Below are positions 32,732-41,603 of a stretch of 64,000 nt of DNA, in pieces. The translations under genes and the position numbers were made by a program. The stretch covers positions 145,113 through 209,112 of the forward strand of contig UCIV01000034.1 of assembly GCA_900472575.1 (NCBI GenBank), written 5' to 3'. Source of the DNA: Hyphomicrobiales bacterium (GTDB taxonomy: Bacteria; Pseudomonadota; Alphaproteobacteria; Rhizobiales; Rhizobiaceae). Position 1 is the stretch's first letter; each line of letters opens with the position of its first letter. The notes under the pieces were generated by a model that did no database searches, was not told where the DNA came from, and worked only from the letters and a program-made list of their open reading frames with translations.

Positions 32732-34600
32732 TCAGCCAGCCCGGCGAAAGAAATCCTGATTGGCCGCGACGAGAGCGGCCGTCTCGCTCAATCGGCTGGC
32801 ATCTTGCGGATATGTCGCCTGCAGTTTTGCTGCTGCCCTCTTGAAAGCTCTCACGACACGATCGGGTTTTCGTGACAGGTGGGCAACGCTTAACAACGTT
32901 GCGCGAAGCGCGCGTTTCGAGCCGGCATCAACGTCAGGCTCCTCCATCATGCTGCGGATTGCGTGTAGACTGTTTCCGATGAGCAGAGTTCCCATGCCGC
33001 CATTCACGGCAAAGTCTCCTCCGTTTCCGCTGCGTTCGCTCCAGCGAACGAGCGTGACAAGGCGATGATAGATGCGCATGCGCCAATGCAGGTGGCGCCC
33101 GGGCTTGTCGAATGCGCCCCCGGCTATGGCGGTCAGCTCATGCACCATCAGCCTGATGACGAAATCCAGCCGGCGGCGGGTGTCGACGGGCAGGGCGACG
33201 AAGGCGAGATAGGCGCTGACCGGGCCGAGCAGGACAGCGGAGGCCTGCAACAGTACATGACCAAGCTCAGGATCCGCCGGCACGGTCGGATTCATCATCA
33301 GCAGGTAAATGAGATTGTATTCCATGCCAGCCAGTCCGACGCGGCGATGAGCCATGACGAACATGCCGAGAAGGATCAGAGGCATTGTAAGCAGGGCGGC
33401 GATAGTGACGCTGCCTGCCATAGGTAAAATGAAGAGATGAGCCAGCACTGCAGCTAGGGCACCACTGATCGAGCCTCCGACGACCCAGCGCATTTGCAGA
33501 CCGGGATTCGGGAAGGTCGAGAAGACCGAGGTCATAATTGCTGCGCCCATGACCATGTAGGGTCCGAGTGCCCAGCCCGTGAGGATCCAAACCAGCCCGG
33601 TTGCCGCAACTGCGCTCATTGATCTGAATGCCGCATAACGGGCACCTATCCAGTCGTGATGCGGAAGCGGAAGCCGGCGGCGATCCGCCAGCGGACCAAT
33701 CGTTGCCGCTGTTCGGTTCGCCCGCTGCCAGAGCGGCGCCAATGCTTTCAACAGGTTTGCCTGATACGGTTTATCCGCCTCTAGTTCGTCTGCCATCAGT
33801 TGCAATCGTTCGGGTATGTCATTCTGCTCGAGGGGTGTCATCCGTACACCTTCAGGACTTGGATGGCTTGGCGATTGTGTATCCAGAAGCAGTTCAGTGA
33901 GAGCGGATAGGAGACTGCGGATGTCCCGGGCTTTTCGGCGAACGCCAATCGAACCGGCAGATGCGATGTCGAGGTTTTCATCCAGTGCAGCAATTTCCAG
34001 AATCAGGCGTGTGCGTTCGGCCTTGTCGCTTGCTCCCGCGGCTATATGGTCGAGGCAGTCGTACATGACGGTTTTCACACGCTTGGAAATGTCGACTGGC
34101 TGAGGCTTGGGAGAAAAGACCAAGGCGACGATCGTACCCACCGTGCCGCCGAGGCAGATTGTTGCTATCCGATCGATCGCGAGCAGTAAAAGCGAGCTTT
34201 CGTGGCCGTAGCCGAGGAGTGCTACCATCGCCGCGGAATAGCCGGCGAGAAGACTGACATAGGACGCGGGGCCTGTAATCAGGTTCCCGATCCCTGAACA
34301 CAATCCAAGCCAGAGCAAAAGCCCGATGATGATGCCAAGCGGATCATTGCCGGCCAAAACCATAAGGCCGACACCTGCCAGCGCACCGGCGATGGTGCCT
34401 ACGACACGGGCCAGGCTCCGCTCCAGCCGCTGGCCCTGTGTCGGCAGGGCAGTAATCCAGACAGTCATCGCTGCCCATTGCGGATGATCAAGGCCGATGA
34501 GAGTGCCGATCACCAGCGCCAAGCAGGCTGCGATCGCTGTGCGCGCGGTGAAGCGTAACCGGGCCGGGTCGATATCGAACATGGCGGAAAGCGCTCTCAT
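32732..34600 (-). CDS. FUSC family efflux protein (fusaric acid resistance/AaeB-like)
   Basis: 622 residues with two membrane blocks: N-terminal helices at about 15-150 (RTAIAACLALVIGTLIGLDHPQWAAMTVWITALPTQG is the FUSC signature) and a second set at about 320-470, each followed by a soluble domain. FUSC proteins export aromatic acids and related compounds, usually with a membrane-fusion protein; no such partner is adjacent. The ATG overlaps the stop of the upstream marR gene by 4 bp, so the regulator and pump form one transcription unit. Confidence 0.9.
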   Translation of the reverse strand: MRALSAMFDIDPARLRFTARTAIAACLALVIGTLIGLDHPQWAAMTVWITALPTQGQRLERSLARVVGTIAGALAGVGLMVLAGNDPLGIIIGLLLWLGLCSGIGNLITGPASYVSLLAGYSAAMVALLGYGHESSLLLLAIDRIATICLGGTVGTIVALVFSPKPQPVDISKRVKTVMYDCLDHIAAGASDKAERTRLILEIAALDENLDIASAGSIGVRRKARDIRSLLSALTELLLDTQSPSHPSPEGVRMTPLEQNDIPERLQLMADELEADKPYQANLLKALAPLWQRANRTAATIGPLADRRRLPLPHHDWIGARYAAFRSMSAVAATGLVWILTGWALGPYMVMGAAIMTSVFSTFPNPGLQMRWVVGGSISGALAAVLAHLFILPMAGSVTIAALLTMPLILLGMFVMAHRRVGLAGMEYNLIYLLMMNPTVPADPELGHVLLQASAVLLGPVSAYLAFVALPVDTRRRLDFVIRLMVHELTAIAGGAFDKPGRHLHWRMRIYHRLVTLVRWSERSGNGGDFAVNGGMGTLLIGNSLHAIRSMMEEPDVDAGSKRALRATLLSVAHLSRKPDRVVRAFKRAAAKLQATYPQDASRLSETAALVAANQDFFRRAG

Positions 34601-35064
34601 GATTGAGTCTTCATTCCGGCTTTAGCCTTCTCCATTTTCTCCTCGACGCGTTCGCAGATGTGCAGCATGGCTGCAATGTCCTCGTCGCTGAAATCGTCGA
34701 GCAGGTCTTTTTCCAGCGCCACGAGCTGTGCGCGGATGGCACAGGCCGTCTTCCTGCCTTCTTCGGTGAGATGGAGCCTGCGTGCGCGGCGGTCGTCCGG
34801 ATCGATCCGGCGTTCGAGAAGGCCGCGTTTCGACAGGATATCGATCAGCCGCACGAGGCTGGATTCGTCGAGGCCGGAAGTGGCGGCGAGTTCCTTCTGA
34901 AGCAGGCCGTCACCCAGCCGGTGCAGGTAGATCAGCGGTGTCCAGCTGGCGTCCGTCAGGCCGCTTTCCGCCAGCTTTTCATCGATGAACATGCGCCACC
35001 TTCTGGCAAACACGACAACGGTGCCGCCGAATACGGCTTTTGGATCATTTGATTTTCTGTGCAT
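34597..35064 (-). CDS. MarR family transcriptional regulator
   Basis: 155 residues. The winged helix-turn-helix shows LLQKELAATSGLDESSLVRLIDILSKRGLLERRIDPDDRRARRLHLTEEG (about 52-101), including the DDRRARRLHLT wing. The coupled downstream FUSC gene is the probable target; ligands are probably aromatic acids. A palindrome immediately upstream (35063-35079) overlaps the start codon and fits autoregulation. Confidence 0.93.
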   Translation of the reverse strand: MHRKSNDPKAVFGGTVVVFARRWRMFIDEKLAESGLTDASWTPLIYLHRLGDGLLQKELAATSGLDESSLVRLIDILSKRGLLERRIDPDDRRARRLHLTEEGRKTACAIRAQLVALEKDLLDDFSDEDIAAMLHICERVEEKMEKAKAGMKTQS

Positions 35065-35079
35065 TCAAATTATTTGGAT
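35063..35079. promoter_or_regulatory. Candidate MarR operator
   Basis: ATTCAAATTATTTGGAT: a perfect CAAAT-T-ATTTG core (35066-35076) flanked by AT/AT, one mismatch in the 17-bp dyad. AT-rich CAAAT..ATTTG dyads are typical of MarR sites, and it overlaps the marR start codon. Confidence 0.5.
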
Positions 35080-35255
35080 TAAAAGTATTTTTCACGCAAG
35101 CGAATTTGCCGACTTGGTGTGATGCAATTGTTGCATGGCTGCCGAAAGCAGGTGTCGGTGTGTCGCGGATCAGTCGCTGCGGTCAGGTGTTTGTTGATTT
35201 CGGCTGCCCGGCTCCCTAAGAAGCCAAAAAGCTAAAAATCGCCCGGAGGAAACCT

Positions 35256-36209
35256 ATGCGCGCTTTCATTCTTGCCCTTGCTGCAGCGACGGCTCTCGCC
35301 ATGCCTGCAAAAGCTGCCGACGTTACCGTCGCCGTGACGGCGATCGTCGAACATCCTGCACTCGATGCCGCTCGTGACGGCGTGAAGGCAGCACTGGCCG
35401 AGGCCGGCTACAAGGACGGCGAGAACCTGAAGTTCCTGTATGAGTCCGCGCAGGGCAATCCCGGCACGGCCGCGCAGATCGCCCGCCAGTTCGTCGGCGA
35501 AGAGCCGAGCGTCATCGTGCCGATCTCCACGCCTTCGGCCCAGGCCGTCGTTTCGGCAACTCGCGATATTCCGGTTGTCTTTACTGCGGTTTCCGATCCG
35601 GTCGGCGCGCAGCTGGTCAAGGATGTGGCAAAGCCCGGTCGCAACGTCACCGGTCTTTCGGACATGTCGCCGGTTGCCGAGCATATCAAGCTGATCAAGG
35701 AAATCTCGCCGAACGCGAAGTCGATCGGTTTCCTTTACAACACGGCTGAAACCAACTCGGTTTCGATCCTCGCGGCGTTGAAGGAAGAAGCTGCCAAGAA
35801 CGGCATGACGGTGGTGGAATCGGTTGCGACAAAGTCCGCTGAAGTGCAGGGCGCTGCCCGCGGTCTCGTCGGCCGCGCCGATGTCTTCTACATCCCGACC
35901 GACAACACGATCGTTTCGGCTTTCGAGGCAGCTGTCGGTGTTGCCGAAGAAGCCAAGATCCCGCTTTATGCCGCCGATACCGGCTCGGTCGATCGTGGTG
36001 CCGTTGCCGCTCTCGGCTTCAACTATTACGATGTCGGCAAGCAGACCGGCGCGATCGTTGCCCGTATCCTCAAGGGTGAGGCTCCCGGCGATATTCCGGT
36101 GACCGTTGCTGTCGGTACCGATCTCGTTATCAACAAGGGTGCAGCCAGCCGCATGGGCGTTACGCTGCCTGAGGCCATCGTTTCGCGTGCCACGCGCACG
36201 GTCGAATAA
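35256..36209 (+). CDS. ABC importer substrate-binding protein (TrpX-like)
   Basis: 317 residues; strong GGAGGAAACCT ribosome site. A signal peptide (MRAFILALAAATALAMPAKA) precedes a type-I periplasmic binding fold of the ABC_sub_bind family: VTAIVEHPALDAARDGVKAALAEAGY, then FTAVSDPVGAQLV and LIKEISPNAKSIGFLYN. In the related Gram-positive TrpXYZ system the ligand is tryptophan or another aromatic amino acid; the ligand here is inferred only. First of three genes with permease and ATPase. Confidence 0.9.
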   Translation: MRAFILALAAATALAMPAKAADVTVAVTAIVEHPALDAARDGVKAALAEAGYKDGENLKFLYESAQGNPGTAAQIARQFVGEEPSVIVPISTPSAQAVVSATRDIPVVFTAVSDPVGAQLVKDVAKPGRNVTGLSDMSPVAEHIKLIKEISPNAKSIGFLYNTAETNSVSILAALKEEAAKNGMTVVESVATKSAEVQGAARGLVGRADVFYIPTDNTIVSAFEAAVGVAEEAKIPLYAADTGSVDRGAVAALGFNYYDVGKQTGAIVARILKGEAPGDIPVTVAVGTDLVINKGAASRMGVTLPEAIVSRATRTVE

Positions 36210-36308
36210 GCCGCCTTTCATCAACGCACCGGATGATACCATCGTCATCCGGTGTGACCGACGACCAACCGGCGCGCTATGCGACGGATAAAAGGGGAGC
36301 ACGACAAG

Positions 36309-37190
36309 GTGCTTAGTCAGATCGCCTTCTGGGGCGCAGTGGAACTCGGGCTGGTTTTCGCCTTTGTCGCCATCGGTGTATTTCTTGCCTTCCGCGTGCT
36401 CGATTTTCCCGATCTCACAGTCGACGGATCGTTTCCGCTCGGTGCAGCGGTTGCTGCCGTGCTGATTACCGTTGGCATCAATCCGTGGCTTGCAGCCTTG
36501 GCCGCCATGCTGGCCGGTGCCGCCGCCGGTACGGTGACGGCGTTTCTCAACGTGCGTTTCCGCATCCTCAACCTGCTTGCCTCGATCCTGACGATGATCG
36601 CGCTCTTCTCCGTCAATCTTCGGGTGATGGGCAAGCCGAACGTGGCGCTGATTAATGCCGACACGATGCTGAGCCCATTCTTCGGCCTTGGCCTGCGTGA
36701 GGTCTATGTGCGCCCGCTCTTCGTCGGCGTGCTGGTGGTGATTGCGGTCATCGCGGTATGGCGCTTTCTCGAAAGCGATGCCGGGCTTGCGATGCGCGCG
36801 ACCGGCGCCAACCCGCGCATGTCTCGCGCTCAGGGCATCGATACGAGCTGGCAGGTCTATCTCGGGCTTGCGCTTTCCAATGCGCTTGTGGCGCTGGGCG
36901 GCGCGCTGTTTGCGCAGACCAACGGCTTTGCAGATGTCACCTCCGGTGTCGGCACGATCGTCGTCGGCCTTGCCGCCGTCATCATCGGCGAGACGCTGTT
37001 TGGCGCACGAGGCATTCTTCTGGCGCTGATCGGCTGCGTCGTCGGCTCGATCCTCTATCGTATCGCCATTCAGCTGGCCCTGTCGACGGATGCGCTCGGC
37101 CTCAAGGCTTCCGACCTCAATCTCGTCACCGCCGTCCTGGTGGCCGTGGCGCTCGTTCTGCCGCGCCTGCGCCGGGGAGCCTCGTCATGA
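36309..37190 (+). CDS. ABC importer permease (TrpY-like)
   Basis: 293 residues from GTG 36309 (MLSQIAFWGAVELGL), which has AGGGGAG 9 bp upstream; the in-frame ATG 36279 has no ribosome site. Eight to nine helices in the branched-chain amino-acid permease superfamily: VLDFPDLTVDGSFPLGAAVAAVL, RILNLLASILTMIALFSVNL and GLAAVIIGETLFGARGILLALIGCVVGSILYRI. Stop overlaps the ATPase start (ATGA). Confidence 0.9.
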   Translation: MLSQIAFWGAVELGLVFAFVAIGVFLAFRVLDFPDLTVDGSFPLGAAVAAVLITVGINPWLAALAAMLAGAAAGTVTAFLNVRFRILNLLASILTMIALFSVNLRVMGKPNVALINADTMLSPFFGLGLREVYVRPLFVGVLVVIAVIAVWRFLESDAGLAMRATGANPRMSRAQGIDTSWQVYLGLALSNALVALGGALFAQTNGFADVTSGVGTIVVGLAAVIIGETLFGARGILLALIGCVVGSILYRIAIQLALSTDALGLKASDLNLVTAVLVAVALVLPRLRRGASS

Positions 37191-37981
37191 TCGATCTTAG
37201 CAATATCCATGTCACCTTCGGCAAGGGCACGCCGCTGCAGAAGGAGGCGCTCAAGGGCGTCAATCTGACGATCGAGGAAGGTTCCTTCGTGACCGTGATC
37301 GGCTCCAACGGTGCGGGCAAGTCGACCCTGCTCGGCGTTCTTGCCGGCGACGTGCTGGCGAGCGAAGGCAAGGTAATGATCGGAAATACGGATGTGACGC
37401 GCAAGTCGACATCCGCGCGTGCCGGTCTGGTCGCCCGCGTGTTCCAGGATCCGCTGGCGGGCAGCTGTGGCTCCTTGTCGATCGAGGAAAATCTTGCTCT
37501 TGCGGCACGCCGTGGCGAGATCCGCGGCCTGCGCTCGGCGCTCGGCCCGCGCCGCCGCGAGCTCTTTCGCGAGCGGGTTGCCGAACTTAATCTGGGGCTT
37601 GAAAATCGGATGAAGGACCGCATGGATCTTCTCTCCGGCGGTCAGCGCCAGGCGGTGTCGCTGGTCATGGCGACGATGGCTGGTTCGGATGTGCTTCTGC
37701 TCGACGAGCATACGGCGGCGCTCGATCCGGGCATGGCGGAGTTCATCATGAAGCTTACCCAGCGCGTCGTCTCGGAGCGCAAGCTGACGACGCTGATGGT
37801 GACGCATTCGATGCGTCAGGCCCTGGATTTCGGCCACCGCACGATCATGCTGCATGGCGGCGAGATCATTCTCGATGTCAGCGGCGATAGCCGCAAGGAC
37901 CTGCAGGTCGAGGACCTGATCGCCATGTTCCGCAAGATGCGTGGCGAGACGCTGGACGACGACGCGCTGCTGATCGGCTGA
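37187..37981 (+). CDS. ABC importer ATP-binding protein (TrpZ-like)
   Basis: 264 residues from the ATG at 37187. Walker A GSNGAGKST, signature LLSGGQRQAVSLVMATM, Walker B VLLLDEHTAALDP, where His replaces the common Pro after DE, and the switch His VTHSMRQAL. The signature and DEHTAALDP form is shared by this importer class. Last gene of the 35256-37981 operon. Confidence 0.93.
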   Translation: MIDLSNIHVTFGKGTPLQKEALKGVNLTIEEGSFVTVIGSNGAGKSTLLGVLAGDVLASEGKVMIGNTDVTRKSTSARAGLVARVFQDPLAGSCGSLSIEENLALAARRGEIRGLRSALGPRRRELFRERVAELNLGLENRMKDRMDLLSGGQRQAVSLVMATMAGSDVLLLDEHTAALDPGMAEFIMKLTQRVVSERKLTTLMVTHSMRQALDFGHRTIMLHGGEIILDVSGDSRKDLQVEDLIAMFRKMRGETLDDDALLIG

Positions 37982-38002
37982 CGCTGGTCAGCGCGTCATT
38001 TG

Positions 38003-38644
38003 TCAGCGCGCCTGTGTGAAGAAGATTTTTGCCGCGAAGATCGAGAAGACGCCGGCAAAGGTGTAGTCGATGCCGCGCAGGACTTTCGGATTGGCCTGCA
38101 GCCAGTTTGAAAGCCTGTCTGCAGCCAGCACGACGATGACGTTGATCGGCATGCCGATGGCGATGAAATAAAGCCCGAAGAAGATCAGCTTTCCGGTGAC
38201 ATGCGGATCCTGCGCCGAGACGAATTGCGGCAGGAAGGTCATGAAGAAGATGATGACCTTGGGGTTGAGGATGTTGACCCAAAAACCGAGCGACATGCTG
38301 GCGAGTGCGCTGCTTTGCGGCCGCTCGACCTTTTCGACCGAGAGGCTGGAGCCGAAACGGATTGCCTGGATGGCCAGCCAGAGAAGATAGGCCGCACCAC
38401 CGGTTTTCAGGATGAAGAAGGCTGTCGGCGAGGCGGTGATCAGCGCCGAGATGCCGAAGGCCACCAGAAGTGTGTGGCAGACGATGCCGAAGTTCGTTCC
38501 GAGCACGACAAGCAGCGCCGTCTTGCGGCCTTCGCTGATCGCGCGGCTGATCGACAATGTCATGTCCGGCCCCGGCGTGATCGACAGGAGAAGACCGGCG
38601 GCGGTGAAGGCAATAAGGGTCGGCAGGCTCGGCAGGAATTCCAT
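38003..38644 (-). CDS. LysE/RhtB family amino-acid exporter
   Basis: 213 residues, six helices. Family hallmark FTAAGLLLSITPGPDMTLSISRAISEGRKTALLVVLG near the N-terminus and LGFWVNILNPKVIIFFMTFLPQFV in the centre. Exports lysine, homoserine, threonine or similar. Convergent with the importer operon and upstream of a leftward SDR gene; no LysR-type activator is adjacent. Confidence 0.92.
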   Translation of the reverse strand: MEFLPSLPTLIAFTAAGLLLSITPGPDMTLSISRAISEGRKTALLVVLGTNFGIVCHTLLVAFGISALITASPTAFFILKTGGAAYLLWLAIQAIRFGSSLSVEKVERPQSSALASMSLGFWVNILNPKVIIFFMTFLPQFVSAQDPHVTGKLIFFGLYFIAIGMPINVIVVLAADRLSNWLQANPKVLRGIDYTFAGVFSIFAAKIFFTQAR

Positions 38645-38715
38645 GGTCGTTCTCGAAAGCCGGAGGATCGTCGATCCCGTTTATCCGGCTTTCGAGCCCA
38701 TGCCAATTCGATCAA

Positions 38716-39573
38716 TCAACGGTTGTTGATGAATTGTTTTGATGCGTCGGCAAAGTCCGGGTGCCAGCGGGAAAGCGGCGGGCGGTTTTCGATCACGTCG
38801 CCGATCGCCCAGGCCATGCGGCGCTCGTCTGTGGCGCGATCGACATCGTTGTCGGGGCAGAGAATGTAGAAGTCGCCGCGACCGAGGCTTTCCATCATGA
38901 ACTCGACCGTCTGTTCCGAGGTCCATGCGCCTTCCGGCTTTTCCGTCCGGCCATTGGCTGCAAGCGGGGTGAAGACGAAGCCGGGGATCAGAAGGTGCGC
39001 CGAAACCTGGCAGCCTTCGGTGTTGCGTAGCTCGTGCTGCAACGCTTCCGTGAAGGTTTTTACGCCGGATTTGGAGACGTTGTAGGCGGGGTCTCCCGGT
39101 GGCGTGGTGATGCCCTGTTTAGAGCCGGTATTGATGATCAATGCCGGTTCGCCATGGGCGATCATCGCGGGGCCGAAGATGCGGCTGCCGTTGACGACGC
39201 CCATCAGGTTGACGGCGAGCACGTTTTCCCAGTTCGCCTGCGGGCCGAAAATGCTGCTGCCGGGCTGGATGCCGGCATTGTTCATCAGCACATGGACGCG
39301 GCCGAAACGCTGGATGATGGCCCGCTCAAGCGCTGCGATCTCGTCCGGCTTCGACACATCGGTGCCGATCGCCGCGACATCGTGTTCGCCGCCTTCGGCA
39401 AGTGCCGTCACTTCGCGACAGGCCTCGACGAGCTTTTCCCCCTCCAGATCGACAAGCACGACGGATAGGCCCTGCCGAGCAAACTCCTTGGCCGCTGCAA
39501 GCCCGATGCCGGAAGCGGCTCCGGTGATGACGGCGACATTGTCCTTTTTCAGAGCGGGATGAGTAACGGTCAT
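38716..39573 (-). CDS. Short-chain dehydrogenase/reductase
   Basis: 285 residues from ATG 39573 (MTVTHPALKKDN), with GAGGAG 8 bp upstream; the frame is open to 40239 but the extra 222 codons lie over the toxin-antitoxin remnant in antisense. Classical SDR motifs: cofactor TGAASGIG (about 18-25), NNAGI (about 96-100), Ser in IINTGSKQG, catalytic YNVSK. The C-terminal part PDNDVDRATDERRMAWAIGDVIENRPPLSRWHPDF is longer than minimal. Substrate not evident. Confidence 0.9.
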   Translation of the reverse strand: MTVTHPALKKDNVAVITGAASGIGLAAAKEFARQGLSVVLVDLEGEKLVEACREVTALAEGGEHDVAAIGTDVSKPDEIAALERAIIQRFGRVHVLMNNAGIQPGSSIFGPQANWENVLAVNLMGVVNGSRIFGPAMIAHGEPALIINTGSKQGITTPPGDPAYNVSKSGVKTFTEALQHELRNTEGCQVSAHLLIPGFVFTPLAANGRTEKPEGAWTSEQTVEFMMESLGRGDFYILCPDNDVDRATDERRMAWAIGDVIENRPPLSRWHPDFADASKQFINNR

Positions 39574-39636
39574 GGGTCGGTCTCCTCTATGACGCTGCTG
39601 TTCAAAGGTCCGGGGGGATATGGTATCTATCGCTAC

Positions 39637-39653
39637 CCCGTCAACATGACGGG
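39637..39653. promoter_or_regulatory. Candidate ParD operator
   Basis: CCCGTCA-ACA-TGACGGG, a perfect 7-bp inverted repeat, 22 bp before the parD start codon. ParD antitoxins autorepress through palindromes at this location. A further dyad GGTA..TACC at 39622-39637 adjoins it. Confidence 0.5.
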
Positions 39654-39675
39654 ATATTGAAGCGGAGCCAAGCCG

Positions 39676-39927
39676 ATGGGCGAGATCATATCGATCAGGG
39701 TGGATGAAGAAACGGCCGCCTATGTCAAGAAGCAGGTGGATGACGGACGTTATGCTTCCGAAAGCGAAGTGATCGAAGAGGCGCTGAGGCTTCTGAAGTA
39801 AAGCGAAGAGGACGAGATCGAGGCGCTTCGGGCCGCGATTGATGAAGGCGAGGCTTCGGGAGAGCCGCAGCCGTTCGATTTCGGTGCTTTCATCGAGCGC
39901 AAAAGGGCTCAGCGCACACAACGATGA
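39676..39927 (+). pseudogene. ParD-type antitoxin interrupted by a stop codon
   Basis: GGAG is 8 bp before ATG 39676. The frame reads MGEIISIRVDEETAAYVKKQ and on to EEALRLLK, a ribbon-helix-helix domain, then meets TAA at 39799-39801. Beyond the stop the same frame continues SEEDEIEALRAAIDEGEASG and then EPQPFDFGAFIERKRAQRTQR to a TGA that overlaps the toxin ATG (ATGA), exactly as in intact parDE pairs. One substitution (for instance GAA to TAA) explains it. The 41-residue product keeps the DNA-binding half and loses the toxin-binding tail. Confidence 0.85.
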
Positions 39928-40212
39928 AGGCACTTGTCTTCTCGCCAAAGGCCGAAGCCGATATCGACGAAATCTACGACTACGGAAGAGCATTGGGGCT
40001 TCGAGAAGGCCGAAGCCTATACTTTCGAACTCCGGGATGTGTGCCGAATGCTTGCGGAAGGGGTTCGATCCGGCCGCATGATGCCGGATCTGAAACGAAA
40101 CTATCTCGCGCTGTCCTTCAGATCTCACGTCGTTATCTACCGTCAGACAGATACGCACCTCACAATCATCCGCATCCTTCACCAGCGGATGAACGTGCGG
40201 CGTCATCTCTGA
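39924..40212 (+). pseudogene. ParE-type toxin with a frameshift
   Basis: The start MKALVFSPKAEADIDEIYDY is in one frame, and EEHWGFEKAEAYTFELRDVC to LHQRMNVRRHL is in another. They join at about 39983-39984, where TACGG replaces an expected TACACGG (a 2-base loss or 1-base gain). Joined, the two parts give a full ParE/RelE-fold toxin of about 96 residues, ending in the family signature IIRILHQRMNVRRHL. As read, neither frame makes the toxin. Confidence 0.85.
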
Positions 40213-40323
40213 CGCTGTTTCTCCGGGTTTTCCTTGCACGGCCCCAGAAACTCGCTAAAAACTTCGGCGATCCAATTTCGGCGGATTTGTCTCCGCCGCC
40301 ACCCGCAGACGGACATATTCATC

Positions 40324-41547
40324 ATGGCACTCCCGAAAGACGTAAAGAAGGTCGTCCTCGCCTATTCCGGCGGTCTCGACACCTCGATCATCCTGAAATG
40401 GCTGCAGACCGAACTCAACGCTGAAGTCGTGACCTTCACGGCCGACCTTGGCCAGGGCGAAGAGCTCGAGCCTGCGCGCAAGAAGGCCGAGATGCTGGGC
40501 ATCAAGGAAATCTTCATTGAGGATGTCCGCGAAGAATTCGTCCGTGACTTCGTTTTCCCGATGTTCCGCGCCAATGCCGTTTATGAAGGCGTCTATCTGC
40601 TTGGCACGTCGATCGCCCGTCCGCTGATCTCCAAGCACCTGATCGAGATCGCCAAGAAGACCGGCGCCGATGCGATCGCGCACGGCGCGACCGGTAAGGG
40701 CAACGACCAAGTTCGTTTCGAAATGTCGGCCTATGCGCTGAACCCGGATATCAAGATCATCGCTCCGTGGCGCGACTGGACGTTCAAGAGCCGTACGGAT
40801 CTTTTGAACTTTGCCGAACAGCACCAGATCCCGGTTGCCAAGGACAAGAAGGGTGAAGCGCCGTTCTCCGTCGATGCCAACCTCTTGCACTCGTCTTCCG
40901 AGGGCAAGGTTCTCGAAGATCCGGCCGTCGAGGCCCCGGAATACGTGCATATGCGCACGATTTCGCCGGAAGCCGCTCCCGACCAGGCAACCACGATCAA
41001 GATCGGCTTCAACAAGGGTGATGCCGTCTCGATCAATGGTGTCGCCATGTCGCCGGCAACCCTGCTGGCCCAGCTCAACAACTACGGTCGCGACAACGGC
41101 ATCGGCCGTCTCGATCTCGTTGAAAACCGCTTCGTCGGCATGAAGTCGCGTGGCGTCTACGAGACCCCCGGCGGCACGATCCTGCTGGCTGCTCACCGCG
41201 CAATAGAATCGATCACGCTCGATCGCGGCGCTGCTCACCTCAAGGATGAGCTGATGCCGAAATATGCCGAGCTAATTTATTACGGCTTCTGGTTCTCGCC
41301 GGAGCGCGAAATGCTGCAGGCCCTGATCGACAAGAGCCAGGAACATGTCGAAGGCGAAGTGACGCTGAAGCTCTACAAGGGCAATGTCATGGTGATCGGC
41401 CGCGAAAGCGCCAAGTCGCTCTATTCCGACCAGCTCGTCACCTTCGAAGACGATCACGGCGCCTACGACCAGAAGGATGCAGCCGGCTTCATCAAGCTCA
41501 ATTCGCTGCGCCTGCGCACGCTCGCCAAGCGCAACCAGCTGAAATAA
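40324..41547 (+). CDS. argG: Argininosuccinate synthase
   Basis: 407 residues from ATG 40324 (MALPKDVKKVVLAYSGGLDTS). ATP-dependent condensation of citrulline and aspartate in arginine synthesis. The PP-loop YSGGLDTSIILKWL (about 14-27) binds ATP, GATGKGNDQVRFE holds the citrulline/aspartate site, and YGFWFSPEREMLQALIDKSQ is a family block. A longer open frame to 40234 crosses non-homologous DNA. Ends in a terminator. Confidence 0.98.
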   Translation: MALPKDVKKVVLAYSGGLDTSIILKWLQTELNAEVVTFTADLGQGEELEPARKKAEMLGIKEIFIEDVREEFVRDFVFPMFRANAVYEGVYLLGTSIARPLISKHLIEIAKKTGADAIAHGATGKGNDQVRFEMSAYALNPDIKIIAPWRDWTFKSRTDLLNFAEQHQIPVAKDKKGEAPFSVDANLLHSSSEGKVLEDPAVEAPEYVHMRTISPEAAPDQATTIKIGFNKGDAVSINGVAMSPATLLAQLNNYGRDNGIGRLDLVENRFVGMKSRGVYETPGGTILLAAHRAIESITLDRGAAHLKDELMPKYAELIYYGFWFSPEREMLQALIDKSQEHVEGEVTLKLYKGNVMVIGRESAKSLYSDQLVTFEDDHGAYDQKDAAGFIKLNSLRLRTLAKRNQLK

Positions 41548-41574
41548 TCGGGTTTACCGATTTATCCGATCAGG

Positions 41575-41603
41575 CCCCGCTGTCATCGCAGCGGGGTTTT
41601 TTA
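41575..41603 (+). terminator. Rho-independent terminator of argG
   Basis: CCCCGCTG-TCATCG-CAGCGGGG followed by TTTTTTATT, 28 bp past the stop; the T-run overlaps the stop codon of the convergent MFS gene. Confidence 0.9.

Noticed and set aside
39573..40239. N-terminal extension of the SDR protein (222 codons)
   Set aside because: It runs antisense to the parDE remnant; the SDR fold and a good ribosome site begin at 39573.
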